Source: Xanthomonas sp. DAR 35659
GTDB lineage: Bacteria; Pseudomonadota; Gammaproteobacteria; Xanthomonadales; Xanthomonadaceae
NCBI RefSeq assembly: GCF_041242975.1
Contig: NZ_CP162488.1
Coordinates: 2,346,001 to 2,410,000, forward strand
Reading direction: 5' to 3'
Length of the DNA stretch: 64,000 bases
A program made the position numbers and the translations under genes. A model generated the notes under the pieces. That model saw nothing but the letters and a program-made list of their open reading frames with translations, was not told the DNA's origin and did no database searches. Shown here piece by piece: positions 46,492 to 54,700 of this stretch (positions are counted from its first letter, which is position 1; each line of letters begins with the position of its first letter).

Positions 46492-46509
46492 CAAATAATA
46501 CTCATTAAC
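46491..46509 (-). promoter_or_regulatory. Weak Fur-box-like sequence before the receptor
   Basis: On the minus strand GTTAATGAGTATTATTTGA matches the 19-base Fur consensus at 12 positions by my count. It touches the assumed start codon, and no good ribosome binding site is seen there, so either the box or the start may be wrong. The wider gap to the Fur-like gene (46510-47010) is AT-richer and has no supported gene. Confidence 0.3.
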
Positions 46510-47010
46510 ATTTGAATGCGTAATTTGACAGCGAAATGAAGTTGGCTCGATAGCGAATTCAGGCCAAAACATTGTCCGTTCAGGCCACGGCCCAGTCGGT
46601 GTTTTTGGCTGAAATGACAAACAGTCTGGCTTGAGTTCGCAAGATGGATGCGGGCGAAACGGATAGGCTGATCCCACAATGCAGCGCAAGAGGCACCGAT
46701 CGACACACGCGACCGGTTCGAGAGCCTTCACAGACAGATCAGCGCATGGCGCCGGTCGGTCCGCCACCTCGACGTACCTGTGGCGCAAACCTGCCTGAAA
46801 GGCGCGAACTCACGGGTGGACGCTGCAGCCATGCGTGGCGTTCAACACGGATTAGCGCGTTCAAGGCGCCTGGGGGCGATTGGGATCAGGCGGCTGGCAC
46901 TAGAACTTGTGGCTGTCGGTGGAGTGCGACCTTCGCCATCGCCCCTTGCCCGAGACCACTCTGTAAGTCTCTATGTGTCACGCAACAGCCGGGATTCGGC
47001 AGCGAAGGAA

Positions 47011-47631
47011 ATGGATATGGAGCAACAAAATGATCCACCTCGGATCGTGGACATGATCGCAGCGTTCGGCAACAAGAGCCAGGCTTCAGGCAGATACAAA
47101 ATGAAGCACGCTGCAGAAGCCGGAGCCGAGATCGGCATACAGGCGTCGTCTCTGGAGCAACGCCTGGTGGCGCGCAAACTGAGGCCAACGATTGCTCGGA
47201 TCAGTGTATTGAGCGCGTTGGCCAGAGCGGCGCCGGGTTGCCTCGATGCCAACCAGATGTATCGCGCCCTCTGCAGGCAATTCGACAGCCTGACGCCGGG
47301 ATCGATCTACAAGGCGTTGAATGATCTATGGACTGCCGGGTTAATTGTTCGCACGGAAGGGGCACGCGGGCGCGCGTTCTATGCCACCAAACCCGACGCG
47401 CTGGATGCCGGCTACATGACACTGCGCTGCCATTGCGGCGCGCGACTGGTCTTCATTGAAGACCTGATGCTGCGTAAATACCTGCAATCGGTGGCGGGCG
47501 AAGAGGGCTTCGCTCTCGACGCGGAGCCCGCCTTCACAATCACTGCGACCTGTGCGAAATGTCGGCAACTGCGCAAGGAAGGACGACGCGGCGCCGATCC
47601 CGTCACGGCGAGGTTGCGTCGGCAAGCGTGA
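47011..47631 (+). CDS. Fur-family transcription regulator
   Basis: 206 residues, starting MDMEQQND behind AAGGAA. The winged-helix domain reads LRPTIARISVLSALARAAPG, then LTPGSIYKALNDLWTAGLI, matching the Fur pattern. Metal-site candidates are CHCGARLV and TCAKCRQ in the dimerisation domain. The N-terminus is longer than in Fur itself (about 50 extra residues). It is divergent from the siderophore receptor and converges with the AraC gene, overlapping it by 29 bases at the 3' ends. It likely controls iron-related genes of the cassette. Confidence 0.8.
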   Translation: MDMEQQNDPPRIVDMIAAFGNKSQASGRYKMKHAAEAGAEIGIQASSLEQRLVARKLRPTIARISVLSALARAAPGCLDANQMYRALCRQFDSLTPGSIYKALNDLWTAGLIVRTEGARGRAFYATKPDALDAGYMTLRCHCGARLVFIEDLMLRKYLQSVAGEEGFALDAEPAFTITATCAKCRQLRKEGRRGADPVTARLRRQA

Positions 47632-48454
47632 TGGCGGGCACGGAAGCAGGCTCCGCGCCGTTCGTTCGGTCCGCGAGATAGCGTGCCGGTGGCTTGCCCA
47701 CCGCCTTGCGGAACATGGTGACGAACCCGCTGGAGTTTTCGTACCCCAGTTCCAATGCCACCGTCTGCACACTATCGCCCTTGGTCAATCGTTGAAGCGC
47801 GAGGATGACGTGCAGTTGCCGGCGCCAGCGTCCGAAGCTCATTCCAATTTCGTGCTGCAGCAGGCGGCTCATGCTCCGTTCGCTCATGCCAATCCGGGTG
47901 GCCCAATCGGCCTTCGGGGTCTTGTCCGTGGGGTCGGTCAGCATCATTTCCGCGAGGCGGCGCAATCGGGGGTCGCGCGGCATGGGCAGGTGCAGGTCCT
48001 CCACCGGCGCCTCCACCAACTCGTCGAGCAATGTCGCGATCAATCGGGCTTCCCGCCCGCCCAGCGCGTACAGCTCAGGAAAGCCGGCCGCCTTCAATAG
48101 CAGTTCGCGCAGCAATGGCGAGACTGAGATCGTGCAGCAGGATTTAGGGAGATCCGGTGCTGCATCGGGTTCGACGAACAGGCAATAGATTTCGGTTTCG
48201 CCGGACCCTCGTGCCGAGTGTGGCAGGTCTCCGGGGATCCATATCGCGCACTGTGGAGGCACGATCCAGACGCCTTCTTCGACTTCGCAGTTGAGGATCC
48301 CCCGAACGGAATAGATCAGCTGGGCCTTGTGATGGTGGTGCCTTGCGTTTTCCCAGTCCTTCGCCACTGATGTGGCGCTGAGGGCAACGACGTCTCGGGG
48401 AACGCTGTCGATGTCCGTGGGCGCATATACATCGTTGATGGCAAGCCTTGACAT
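47603..48454 (-). CDS. AraC-family transcription regulator
   Basis: 283 residues. The N-terminal cupin-like domain (HHHHKAQLIYSVRGILNCEV, WIVPPQCAIWIPGDLPHSA) is followed by two HTHs (DWATRIGMSERSMSRLLQHE and QTVALELGYENSSGFVTMFR). Regulators of this type (RclR/YqhC/PchR-like) often activate nearby transport genes. It overlaps the Fur-like gene tail to tail. The upstream region 48455-48660 is AT-rich. Confidence 0.92.
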   Translation of the reverse strand: MSRLAINDVYAPTDIDSVPRDVVALSATSVAKDWENARHHHHKAQLIYSVRGILNCEVEEGVWIVPPQCAIWIPGDLPHSARGSGETEIYCLFVEPDAAPDLPKSCCTISVSPLLRELLLKAAGFPELYALGGREARLIATLLDELVEAPVEDLHLPMPRDPRLRRLAEMMLTDPTDKTPKADWATRIGMSERSMSRLLQHEIGMSFGRWRRQLHVILALQRLTKGDSVQTVALELGYENSSGFVTMFRKAVGKPPARYLADRTNGAEPASVPAITLADATSP

Positions 48455-48663
48455 CGTGGAGGCCGAAAGTTGTATAAAGAGTAGGGGGTGTATTTGAAAA
48501 ATATTATGAAAAAACTTCGCATTTAAGTCTAGGTGGCCGTGGGGTTCAATTCGCTCACACGAGTAGCTTGGCGCCAAGAGTTAGCCCGTGGCGGACGAGT
48601 CCCGCATGTCGGAGCAGGAACGACGCAAGGAAGTTGGCGCCTTGATCGGATTGAACGGCTCCG

Positions 48664-48948
48664 TGGGCTGGGCTGCATTGCTGTTCTCAACCGGTATCTG
48701 TGATCGTTGCTCCACATGGACCTCCATCGTTTTTTGCTGCATGGAGGTATGGTGGTTCTCGGGGGCTATCGGCCCAACCCGTTGGGGCGTAGAAAGGATG
48801 CGGCGAGCAAGATCGTGCCGATGTGCCGGTTCACTATCGGCGTCGGCCGGCTGCGGACTTTTCCTCCGGCGGATCGATGATGGCGAGCATGGCCTGCCGG
48901 CCACCGTCCTGGTTGGCGCGCAAGACTTCCTTCAACAACGTGGCTGAC
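48664..48948. repeat. Right copy of imperfect direct repeat flanking cassette 1
   Basis: The partner of 41062-41344. Here the repeat includes the intact 3' end of the 48834-50174 gene and only the first roughly 17 codons of an AlpA-like gene, which then runs into cassette sequence. Together the two copies indicate that cassette 1 is a segment inserted into a gene/AlpA pair. Confidence 0.85.
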
Positions 48949-50174
48949 TGGGCACTGGTGCCGATCCAGCCGGACTTTGCCAGTTGGATGAACTCCGAAT
49001 TGTTCAAGTAGCGCGGGCAGTTGTGATAGCCAACGGATGTGCTCCCTCTCTTGTTCTTGGCTTCAGGCAATTGAAGGAACTCGTCCAGATGATCGGCTGA
49101 CATCGTGATGCCAGGGATCAGGCTTTCGTCGCGTGCATTGGGGCGAAATTGCTCACAGAATTTGAAGAAGAAGGGCTCGTGGCTCAGCCTGTAGCTCCAT
49201 AGCGATGGCGATGGCGCGAGGTTGAGGCGCGCTGCCGCGGCCTTGAAGTTCTTGGTCTTCTGCAATTGAGTGAGCAGATCTGATGAAGGCGGAACCGGAT
49301 AGGCCCAACTCTCAGGCTCCTTACGCATGCGCTTGTACTGCAGAAGGACGTAGTTGTCGTAGCAGCTGTTGTAGATCAGGAGGTCGATGCCCAGTACGGT
49401 CTCCAGATCTGTCTGGTCGGTGACGATTACTCGAACCGAGCGGTCGTCGCCGTTGTCAAAAGTGGCGACCCTGACTGGCCGTTCTCCAAGAAGGTTATTG
49501 AAGATCCTGCTGTCGTGCTCCAGCAGTGTGCGCTCATGAACAGGCAGGGCGTCCAACAGATCCAGCACCGATGTGGCTTCCGGGGCGCGCTCGATGTTCA
49601 TTGATTTGAGGACTTCCGCACGGTCCAGCCCTCCAATATCCAAGGCCAGGCCCAGGCCGTCTCGCTGCTCATTCAAACGGAGTTCGCGCTGGCTGTTCTC
49701 GGGTAATCGATGCTGCTGAGTGCGCAGGGCAATGATGTCGTTGATGCGATCTGCGTCGGCCGGGCGCACTTGTTGCAGCCGCTCTATGAACTGGTTCCAG
49801 GTCTGCCCGTCCAATCGCGTCAATCGCTCTGGAGTGCTGACGAGCGATTCCAGGTTCAGTGGCGCCAGCATTCTGGAGGTGATGGGCCGACCGAAGACAA
49901 GCAATGGCTTGACCATGCGCATCTTGCGTTTGCCCGAGCCGCCGCTGCCATGCATGTGTTCCATCATGGCAAACGCATGGATTTGAATCGGTTCCTGTTG
50001 CAGAGCCAGGGCGACCAGTTCTCGCGACTCGATGTCCCAGTCGAGCGCGGAGAACGAGTCCGAAAAATCTACCTGTGGATGCAAACGTTCTTGCAGCCAC
50101 TGGGTACGCCCAGGTTCGAATGTCAGGATGAAGCCGCCGTATTCGGCTGGTGTATTCCTTTTCCTTCTTGGCAT
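48834..50174 (-). CDS. Large island protein of unknown function, possible nuclease fold
   Basis: 446 residues from ATG 50174 (MPRRKRNTPAEYGGFILTF). No signal or membrane segment. The middle part has GIDLLIYNSCYDN followed by YVLLQYKRMRKE. This D...QxK arrangement on hydrophobic strands resembles PD-(D/E)xK nuclease cores, but I cannot confirm it. It has several conserved-looking aromatic motifs (SLWSYRLSHEPFFFKFC, YHNCPRYLNNSEF). The original downstream partner on the minus strand was probably the AlpA-type gene. Context is a mobile island between conserved modules, a common position for defence genes. Confidence 0.6.
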   Translation of the reverse strand: MPRRKRNTPAEYGGFILTFEPGRTQWLQERLHPQVDFSDSFSALDWDIESRELVALALQQEPIQIHAFAMMEHMHGSGGSGKRKMRMVKPLLVFGRPITSRMLAPLNLESLVSTPERLTRLDGQTWNQFIERLQQVRPADADRINDIIALRTQQHRLPENSQRELRLNEQRDGLGLALDIGGLDRAEVLKSMNIERAPEATSVLDLLDALPVHERTLLEHDSRIFNNLLGERPVRVATFDNGDDRSVRVIVTDQTDLETVLGIDLLIYNSCYDNYVLLQYKRMRKEPESWAYPVPPSSDLLTQLQKTKNFKAAAARLNLAPSPSLWSYRLSHEPFFFKFCEQFRPNARDESLIPGITMSADHLDEFLQLPEAKNKRGSTSVGYHNCPRYLNNSEFIQLAKSGWIGTSAQSATLLKEVLRANQDGGRQAMLAIIDPPEEKSAAGRRR

Positions 50175-50237
50175 CGTGCGATTCCCTTGCCCTTTTGCCA
50201 GATGGTATCTCCCCACCTTGGATGGTCATAGATAGGC

Positions 50238-50594
50238 AGTGGGCGTCCCCCGGCAACGCCGGGCCGCGCTGTCGTGCTTCGCATCGAGCCCCGCGGCGCG
50301 GGTCTCGCCCCTGACGGGCTTCCATCGTTCCCTCGCTTCACGCTCGGCTGACGCCTCCGGCCCGGCCCTTCGGGCCGTGCCTGCGCGCTTCGCTTGCCGG
50401 TCCTGGCTTCGTTTGGGGTCGGGGTGGGCGGAGTTGCCGTTCCCTCGAACGTACCACGGCGTTCTCGCCGTCAAGGGCTGCGCGTGCCCGTAGGCACGCT
50501 GGCGGCCTGCGGCCGTCTGCGACCCCTGACAGCTTGCGCTGCGCCGTGATGGCGGCGGTGCCGGGCAATTTCGCCCGAGCAACCGGAGATCGCC
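50238..50594 (+). repeat. Long GC-rich leader module, copy 1
   Basis: It lies in the 420-base gap between the divergent genes at 50174 and 50595. The first half (50238-50400) is related to 60068-60245. The second half (about 50395-50590) is nearly identical to 57190-57418, including several hairpins (for example GCGTGCCCGTAGGCACGC) and the last bases CCCGAGCAACCGGAG, which contain the ribosome binding site of the following gene. Confidence 0.8.
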
Positions 50595-50990
50595 ATGAAC
50601 GAGAAATCGCACGTTTCGCTGGAACAACACGTCTGCCTGGTCTGTGGCAGCGCGTTCGAGACTGGCTCCCTCCTGCTGGACAAGCGCCTGCGCGCCAGCA
50701 TGGAGCGTCACACGAGGACGGGCTGGGGGCTGTGTCCCGAGCACCGGAAGTTCGCCGACGATGGCTTCGTCGCGTTGATCGAGTGTGATCCTGAGCGCAG
50801 CGCGTTGGCGACCAATGCAGAGCGCCTGAAGCCGGAGCATGCGTACCGGACAGGGCACGTGGCGCATCTACGGCGAGAGGTGTTCGCGCAGCTGTTCGAC
50901 GTGCCCTTGGAGTCCTGCCAGGACTGCGTATTCGTCGAGGTCGGGCTGATCGATCAGTTGCAGTCGCTGCTGAAGCGCGAAGCCACCTGA
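50595..50990 (+). CDS. Conserved island protein of unknown function
   Basis: 131 residues, no signal or membrane segment. A zinc-type CLVC (about 14-17) near the N-terminus and later GLCPEHRKFADDGFVALIE suggest a small metal-binding domain; CQDC appears near the end. GGAG lies eight bases before the ATG. It is framed by copies of the leader/terminator module. Similar genes occur beside RadC in integrative conjugative elements. Function unknown. Confidence 0.7.
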   Translation: MNEKSHVSLEQHVCLVCGSAFETGSLLLDKRLRASMERHTRTGWGLCPEHRKFADDGFVALIECDPERSALATNAERLKPEHAYRTGHVAHLRREVFAQLFDVPLESCQDCVFVEVGLIDQLQSLLKREAT

Positions 50991-51000
50991 TCGCAGTCAT

Positions 51001-51232
51001 GGGCGCTGCCCGCCGTGAGGCGGGCGGCGCCTTTTCGTTTGCGCTCGGTCTTGCGCCGCTGCTTCCGATTGCGCACGCCGCATCTTCGGCCCGGCGAGGT
51101 TCGCCGGGCCTGCGCGCTCCGCTTGCGGATCCTGGCTTCGTTTGGGCAGGGGTGCTGAGTTGCCGACCCCTTCAACGTACCACGGCGTTCTCGCCGTCAA
51201 GGGCTGCGCGTGCCTGTGGGCACGCTGGCGGC
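51001..51232 (+). repeat. Terminator-leader module, copy 2 (left flank of cassette 2)
   Basis: It begins with a strong hairpin (GGCGCTGCCCGCC-GTGA-GGCGGGCGGCGCC then TTTT, 51002-51035) that ends the preceding gene and continues with the GC-rich leader. It is nearly identical to 57101-57333 but breaks off before the radC ribosome binding site, where cassette 2 starts. Confidence 0.88.
51002..51035 (+). terminator. Intrinsic terminator after the 50595 gene
   Basis: A 13-bp stem with one G-T pair and a GTGA loop, then four T. It lies ten bases after the stop. A diverged copy is at 57102-57135. Confidence 0.85.
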
Positions 51233-51261
51233 TTGCCGAATGGGGGATTTGCAGACCTTGC

Positions 51262-51377
51262 CTAACGTATGCCTAACTTAGCGACCACGGCTCGGATCTT
51301 CGTTGCTTTCTCGAAGTGATCGAACTGATGGGTTCTTATCCACCACTCGGCAGCTTCCATCAAAAGCTCAGGTGATG
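51262..51377 (-). pseudogene. 3' fragment of a small gene cut by the IS element
   Basis: On the minus strand this stretch encodes TSPELLMEAAEWWIRTHQF and further residues ending AVVAKLGIR before a stop. It has no start of its own and ends at the left edge of the IS3 element. It is probably the C-terminal part of the reading frame that begins at 52903 on the other side of the element. No clear target duplication was found. Confidence 0.4.
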
Positions 51378-51402
51378 TTGCCCCCGTTTTCCCGGCCCCG
51401 TC

Positions 51403-52335
51403 CTATTCGCAATAAAGCGACTGGTCCATCGATGGTGCCAGTCGCACCCGGGCGGCCTGTTGCCACCTAAACTCCCGAGGCGAGCGCATTTTCAGCGACG
51501 AGTGCGGATGCACCTCGTTGAAGTGCTCGAAGGCCGCCGGTAGCTGTGCCAGCACCGTCCGGGCGTCACGCAGGTCCATGCGGGCCACGTAGTCTCGTTT
51601 GAAGGTGTTGACGAAGCTCTCGGCAATGCCGTTGCTCTGTGGGCTGCATACGGGCGTGTTGATGGGCTTCAGGCCCAGCGCGCATGCCAGCGCCCTCGTT
51701 TCGGCGGCGATGTAGGCCCCGCCGTTGTCGCTCAGGAACTCCAGCGCCTGGCCTGCCGGCACCGCCTCCACCGCGCCGAAGCGGCGCTCGACAGCTTCGA
51801 TGAGCATCTCGCGTACCGGCTCACCAGGTAGCCCCTTGCCTTCCCAGGCCCTCCAGGCCATGACCTCGCGGTCGCAGCAGTCTTTCGTGAAGGTGGCCGT
51901 CACGGTCTGGCCGGAGTCGCACTGGATTTCCAGACCGTCGGAGCACCACCGCAAGTCGCTGCGCGAGACCGCCACTCGGCCCTCATGCGTGCGAGCGGAC
52001 TGCCTGCGCCTGGGGGCCTTGGGCAGCAGCAGGCCAGCGCCTGCCATCACGCGATAGACGCGCTTGGCATTGACCCTGGGCGCGCCCTGCGCAGCGCGCT
52101 GGCGATTGACCAGGGCACAGGCACGCCGGTAGCCGTAGCTGGGCAACTGCGCAATCTCCTGGCGTAGCTCTGCGAGCAGTTGGGCATCACCGCAGGGCGT
52201 GCGGTACCTGCGGCCATCGGTCCATGCGTCATCGCGCACCAGCAGGTCACGCACATGCGAGCGCGCCAGTCCCATCGTCCGGCAGACCGTCTTCACTGGT
52301 CGTCCCCGGGCAACAAGGGCGAGCGCGCAATCCAC
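51403..52335 (-). CDS. IS3-family transposase OrfB
   Basis: About 310 residues from a GTG; expressed mainly as a fusion with OrfA through -1 frameshifting. It has the DDE integrase core: [11 protein letters not shown] with the first Asp, [11 protein letters not shown] with the second, and [16 protein letters not shown] with the Glu. An HTH_21-like segment ([13 protein letters not shown]) precedes it. The frame is intact, so the element may still be active. Confidence 0.9.
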   Translation of the reverse strand: MDCALALVARGRPVKTVCRTMGLARSHVRDLLVRDDAWTDGRRYRTPCGDAQLLAELRQEIAQLPSYGYRRACALVNRQRAAQGAPRVNAKRVYRVMAGAGLLLPKAPRRRQSARTHEGRVAVSRSDLRWCSDGLEIQCDSGQTVTATFTKDCCDREVMAWRAWEGKGLPGEPVREMLIEAVERRFGAVEAVPAGQALEFLSDNGGAYIAAETRALACALGLKPINTPVCSPQSNGIAESFVNTFKRDYVARMDLRDARTVLAQLPAAFEHFNEVHPHSSLKMRSPREFRWQQAARVRLAPSMDQSLYCE

Positions 52336-52679
52336 TTTTTTTCGGCGGCGTACTCCACGGCTTCCTTGAGGATTTCGTTCTCCAGGGTCTTCTTGCCGAG
52401 CACGCGCTGGAGCTTGGCGATCTCTGCCCGGGCCGCCGCCAGCTCCGATGCCGGCACCACCGCCTCACCTGCAGACACGGCCGTCAACGCTCCCTCGCGT
52501 TCGAGCTTGCGCCATTGGAACAGCAGTCCCGCCGAGACACCTTCCTGGCGGGCCACCAGCGACACGCTCATGCCCGGCTCGTAAGTGCGCCGCACCAGGG
52601 CCGCTTTCTCAGCCAGGGACCAGCGCCTGCGGCGCTGGTCCTTCACCACTACCTCTACTGCCTCCGTATGCCTAGTCAT
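52293..52679 (-). CDS. IS3-family transposase OrfA
   Basis: 128 residues from ATG 52679. A helix-turn-helix ([20 protein letters not shown], then [11 protein letters not shown]) and a leucine-zipper-like coiled coil ([20 protein letters not shown]) are typical of IS3 OrfA. It overlaps OrfB by about 43 bases in the -1 frame, with A7G at the overlap for frameshifting. Confidence 0.9.
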   Translation of the reverse strand: MTRHTEAVEVVVKDQRRRRWSLAEKAALVRRTYEPGMSVSLVARQEGVSAGLLFQWRKLEREGALTAVSAGEAVVPASELAAARAEIAKLQRVLGKKTLENEILKEAVEYAAEKKWIARSPLLPGDDQ

Positions 52680-52741
52680 ATGCACAGTCCTGTTCCTATC
52701 TCCAAAGATAAGCGACAGGACAGGGCCGGGGAATCAGGGGG

Positions 52742-52903
52742 CTATCTCACAGGGTCGTCGTTCTTGTTGGCAAAGAAGGCGTAGAAAGACAGGCCAACGT
52801 TGCATCCCTTGTCCGCGATCTTTCGGTCACACACTTCCAACATCTTCTTTTGCAAAGATGGCCTGATGAGTGAAATTTTATCGTCCACCGTATCCTGTCT
52901 CAT
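52742..52903 (-). pseudogene. 5' part of a small gene truncated at the IS right end
   Basis: 53 codons starting MRQDTVDDKISLIRPSLQ and ending FFANKNDDPVR; the stop TAG is formed at the boundary with the IS element. It contains two Cys and no recognised domain. It is probably continued by the 51262-51377 fragment, giving a former product of about 90 residues. The ribosome binding site is weak. Confidence 0.4.
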
Positions 52904-53014
52904 GGTTGCTGCGGCAGTCCCCTCTAGGCTCCCGTACGGGAAATCTCCACAGCCAGGGCCAAGCTGAAGTGATCCAAAGACGCCCCGGTCGCGGTGCGTC
53001 AATGCTCGGCAATG

Positions 53015-53713
53015 TCATCGCGGCTCATCTTCGGAAAGCAAGTCTTCATAGAACGCACCAAACGGGCGTGACGGATGAGCAATCTGGATCTCCAGGATCC
53101 AAAGGCCAGTAGCGGGGCACAGGCCGAAGTCCCCTAGATTGCCCGCCTTGTAAATGGCATGCGGAAAATCGCATACCCGATGGCCCTTGATGTCTTGATT
53201 CAGACGCCAGCCCATGGCCTCTGCGCGCTCTGCTGCGTAGGCATACAGGGCTTGGCCGCTGGTCTTATGGAGCCGCCAGTGTTCGGCAACCTCGTGCCAT
53301 AGCGCACGAGCAGCCTGTGCACAGGCATGCATTTCAGGATCATCGCCCACGACGAAGGTATCACCCGCGTCGCCTTCATGGCCCTGCCATACAGGGCCGA
53401 TGTCCACAAAGAAGATGTCTTGCTCGCCGAGAACACGCGTAGGGTCCGTGCGCTCCCTGAATGTGGCGAGTGTTGCTTCTCCAAAGCGGATGATGATGGG
53501 ATGCCAGATGCGGTCCATGCCCATTTGGTGGAGCACCCCTTTGGCGTGTTCCTGAGCCTGCTGCTCGGTCATGCCGGGGCGTATGCCCTCGGCCATCCGA
53601 GTGACGGCGTTCCAGGACTGACCGCGCGCGAACTGCATGCTATTCAGGGAGAATTTTGTGCCGGTAGCTTCTCGCCGGTCTGGAACATCAATTTTTTCGG
53701 TTGTCATCGTCAT
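53015..53713 (-). CDS. M24-family metallopeptidase-like protein (Xaa-Pro aminopeptidase/creatinase fold)
   Basis: 232 residues, pita-bread fold only. Putative dinuclear metal ligands are all present: Asp104 (FFVDIGP), Asp115 (GDAGDT), His178 or His185 (GHRVCDFPHAIYKAG), Glu208 (WILEIQIAHP) and Glu223 (AFYEDLL). It lacks the N-terminal domain of full prolidases. The substrate is unknown; related stand-alone M24 proteins occur in secondary-metabolite loci. Two possible ATGs lie six bases apart, with no good ribosome binding site. Confidence 0.82.
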   Translation of the reverse strand: MTMTTEKIDVPDRREATGTKFSLNSMQFARGQSWNAVTRMAEGIRPGMTEQQAQEHAKGVLHQMGMDRIWHPIIIRFGEATLATFRERTDPTRVLGEQDIFFVDIGPVWQGHEGDAGDTFVVGDDPEMHACAQAARALWHEVAEHWRLHKTSGQALYAYAAERAEAMGWRLNQDIKGHRVCDFPHAIYKAGNLGDFGLCPATGLWILEIQIAHPSRPFGAFYEDLLSEDEPR

Positions 53714-53877
53714 CGGGGGAGGGGGAGGGGCGCCCTCGGTCTTAACCTCGGGCGTGAGTGCTTGAAACGGATGCCTGGGTCTCTCGATCGGTTGGGCGCT
53801 GCAGGGCGTTCTGTGCGCGGATGCTCTACGTCAACGTACTGACCGGCACGCCGTGGGCATCTGTTGCTCCGAACCGA

Positions 53878-54090
53878 TTAACCTTCTGGGCCAAGTAAGA
53901 ACTGACCTTCGATGTATTCTATGGTGCACATCGAATCGCGTGAAGAACCTTCTGCGCCGAACTTGAAGTCGATTTGTTGGGGCAACAGGTCGATGAGATG
54001 TCTGTCAACGTCTTGATCGTCATGGAATCTACGTTGCGTGCCCTCCGCAATGCACCGGCGCGCAGACGAGGGGTCCTGCAGTTGGTTCAT
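53878..54090 (-). CDS. Possible small protein of unknown function
   Basis: 70 codons from ATG 54090 (MNQLQDPSSARRCIAEGTQR), ending EYIEGQFLLGPEG. No signal, membrane segment or recognised domain. It is the only open frame of note in the gap between the peptidase and the ModE-like gene. It could be a real small gene or chance. Confidence 0.3.
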   Translation of the reverse strand: MNQLQDPSSARRCIAEGTQRRFHDDQDVDRHLIDLLPQQIDFKFGAEGSSRDSMCTIEYIEGQFLLGPEG

Positions 54091-54189
54091 GGATGAGCCA
54101 GTACTGCATTCACTCTTCCATCACCCGTTCGTCTGCATCCGCTGTGCTCTGCAGTACGCTCAAAGATATCTTCTTTCACAGCCTTGGCC

Positions 54190-54537
54190 ATGAAGTCAAA
54201 AGTCCAATTCCGGGTGCGTATCTATCGGGATGACAGCATTGCGATAGGTCCTGGGAAGGTGCAACTGCTGGAGGCGATTGCCGAGACGGGCAGTATTTCG
54301 GCCGCAGCCCGACAGCTCGATATGTCTTATCGACGGGCGTGGCTGCTGGTGTCGGAGATGAATGCTGCGCTCATCGAGCCCGCGGTGAGCACGGCCAAAG
54401 GAGGCTCGCAAGGCGGTGGCGCGAGCCTCTCGTCCACTGGCCTCCTCCTGATCAAGCACTACCGCGCTATGGAAGCAGCTTCGCGGGCGGCCGCATCGAC
54501 CGAGATCGCGGCATTGAAACGGCTGTTGGCGCCATGA
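54190..54537 (+). CDS. ModE-like winged-helix regulator (DNA-binding domain only)
   Basis: 115 residues from ATG 54190. The sequence LLEAIAETGSISAAARQLDM, SYRRAWLLVSEMN and then a GGSQGGGASLSSTGLLLIKHY tail matches the ModE N-terminal domain. The molybdate-binding TOBE repeats are absent, so it is unlikely to sense molybdate in the usual way. It might regulate the neighbouring peptidase or monooxygenase; the peptidase gene is divergent. A TTG two codons upstream is an alternative start. Confidence 0.82.
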   Translation: MKSKVQFRVRIYRDDSIAIGPGKVQLLEAIAETGSISAAARQLDMSYRRAWLLVSEMNAALIEPAVSTAKGGSQGGGASLSSTGLLLIKHYRAMEAASRAAASTEIAALKRLLAP

Positions 54538-54700
54538 GCACTCCCGTGCGTGCTACGACCATCTGCAGTGTGCGCAGTGCCCATCTGCCATTCACCGCAC
54601 GTTTGCTTGCTCAGGCGCGAAATTCCTGGCGCGTGCTAGGTAGTCTGTCGCCGGTGCGTGCAAGCTTGCGCGAGACGCTGACGGCAGACGTTGCCGACGC

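Larger units (their letters stand above)
51380..52742 (-). mobile_element. IS3-family insertion sequence (IS2-like group)
   Basis: About 1363 bases. Imperfect terminal inverted repeats: GCCCCCGTTTTCCCGGCCCC at the left and, reading inward from the right, GCCCCCTGATTCCCCGGCCC. It has two transposase frames, with a -1 frameshift site (seven A, then G on the minus strand, 52336-52342). It sits within cassette 2 and appears to split a small gene. Confidence 0.85.
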
